The position numbers and the translations under genes were made by a program. From contig DAOVYW010000149.1 in assembly GCA_030635415.1 (NCBI GenBank), forward strand, positions 1 through 6,161: 6,161 bases of DNA, written 5' to 3'. The notes beneath the pieces were generated by a model, which saw nothing but the letters and a program-made list of their open reading frames with translations, had not been told where the DNA came from and did not search any database. Every line of letters starts with the position of its first letter. Positions within the stretch are counted from its first letter, which is position 1. This document shows positions 5,310 to 6,161 of the stretch, piece by piece. The stretch comes from Candidatus Firestoneibacteriota bacterium. Lineage in GTDB: Bacteria; Oederibacteriota; JAAXVQ01; JAUVAV01.

Positions 5310-6161
5310 ATGAAAAATATCTTGAGTATTATAGTATTATCCGCACTTAGTTGTATCCTTGCCGCATCAGCCTTGGCTACTGTCCCAAAGTTAATTAATT
5401 ATTCCGGTAAATTAACCGACAAAGCAGGAAACATCCTGCCGGACAAAGCTTATAATATACGTTTTTCCTTGTGGACCGCGCAAACCAACGGAACTGAGGA
5501 GTGGTGGGAGGAACATTACGAAACGCAAGGAAGAGGCGTGCAAACCTATGGAGGCGGATTCAATGTGGTTTTGGGCGGCACACGGACATTACCGGCCTTT
5601 GATCAAAATCTTTGGCTACAATTAACAGTAACCATAAATGGCACACCAGAGACCTTTTCCCGGCAGCAACTTATTACCGTGCCCTATGCAATACGGGCGG
5701 AGTGGGCGAACGAAGCAAAAACTGTTGAAGATAACGCCATCACTCATGCTAAAATAGCTTCCGGAGCTGATCTGCCTATAGGGTCTATAATAGCCTGGCA
5801 TAAAAGCTTAAGTGACATGCCGGCGCTTCCGCCACAATATGTGGAATGCAACGGACAAATTTTAAATGATCCATCAAGTCCCTTTAACAGTCAAGTCATC
5901 CCTAATTTGAATAGAGGCAGGAGATTTTTAAGAGGGAGTAATGTTTCTGGAACCATGCAGGCAGATGAATTGAAAAGTCATAATCATAAAGTAATAGCAA
6001 GTTGGCCTTCTGCTAATAGAACAGAATGGCATGTTTATTCTGATTGGACTGATCCTGAACAAAAACCAGTTACTGAAACCCATCCAGGAGATGGTTCCTC
6101 GGTCACAAACACAGGTGGGAGCGAGACACGACCTATTAATATGAGTGTTGTCTGGATCATG
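5310..6161 (+). CDS. Secreted protein with phage tail-collar-like C-terminal domain, 3'-partial
   Basis: The frame gives 284 codons without a stop and runs off the right edge. Residues 1-23 are a Sec signal peptide ending ASALA, with likely cleavage before Thr24; Cys15 lacks a good lipobox. Residues about 26-130 (from PKLINYSGKLTD to VPYAIRA) match a beta-rich N-terminal module frequent in large surface proteins of environmental bacteria, with the usual NxxGxLTD...F.L.W...NG.F.V.LG...VPYA pattern. Residues 156-284 resemble the tail-collar/tail-fibre tip domain: PIGSIIAW, YVECNGQ, PNLNRGRRFLRGS, DELKSHNH, and GGSETRPINMSVVWIM at the end, where phage proteins usually stop a few residues later. 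The gene is therefore probably almost complete. A signal peptide is not expected on a phage structural protein, so this is more likely a bacterial surface or extracellular binding protein that uses the collar fold. It may share a transcript with the lipoprotein gene 108 bp upstream. Confidence 0.88.
   Translation, partial: MKNILSIIVLSALSCILAASALATVPKLINYSGKLTDKAGNILPDKAYNIRFSLWTAQTNGTEEWWEEHYETQGRGVQTYGGGFNVVLGGTRTLPAFDQNLWLQLTVTINGTPETFSRQQLITVPYAIRAEWANEAKTVEDNAITHAKIASGADLPIGSIIAWHKSLSDMPALPPQYVECNGQILNDPSSPFNSQVIPNLNRGRRFLRGSNVSGTMQADELKSHNHKVIASWPSANRTEWHVYSDWTDPEQKPVTETHPGDGSSVTNTGGSETRPINMSVVWIM

Noticed and set aside
5304..5332. TTGACA-N17-TATTAT, a near-perfect sigma70 promoter match
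   Set aside because: It begins just before the ATG at 5310 and its -10 box is inside the signal-peptide codons, so a transcript would miss the start and ribosome binding site. The region is AT-rich and chance is likely.

Overview
The window most likely comes from an uncultivated Gram-negative (diderm) bacterium. It encodes a Sec-dependent lipoprotein with a classical lipobox and a secreted phage-collar-like protein. It also carries two kinds of dispersed palindromic repeat common in environmental Proteobacteria, Desulfobacterota and candidate phyla: GTAGGGGCGGAC...GTCCGCCC and ATTCCC-N8-GGGAAT. The sequence alone does not fix a phylum. All genes I support lie on the + strand.

Layout. (1) Positions 2-3727 hold the 3' part of a very large gene, open at the left edge, for a mostly helical protein I cannot assign to a family. 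It contains four in-frame copies of a 39-bp palindromic repeat (2375-2530), then a basic linker with TWADPRRW repeats, then an AT-rich, beta-strand-rich C-terminal domain. (2) Positions 3615-3947 encode a 110-residue membrane protein with a strong ribosome binding site, overlapping the end of gene 1. The last ~40 codons of gene 1 look like an out-of-frame reading. One extra A in the run at 3581-3585 would make gene 1 stop at 3616-3618, in an ATGA overlap with the small gene. (3) Positions 3948-4211 are intergenic, with a dRS3-like repeat, a doubtful 35-codon ORF and the leader of the next gene. (4) Positions 4212-5201 encode a lipoprotein with a collagen-like Gly-X-Y stretch and a right-handed beta-helix. 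(5) Positions 5310-6161, cut by the right edge, encode a secreted protein with a phage tail-collar-like C-terminal domain.

Inferred biology. Genes 1 and 2 have the layout of a polymorphic toxin or effector and its immunity protein: a long GC-rich trunk, a sharp fall in GC at about 2890-2940, an exchangeable-looking tip, and a tightly coupled small membrane protein. No toxin catalytic motif was recognised, so this is a hypothesis. Genes 4 and 5 encode envelope or extracellular proteins with repeat folds typical of surface binding. Together the window reads as an accessory cell-surface and interaction region.
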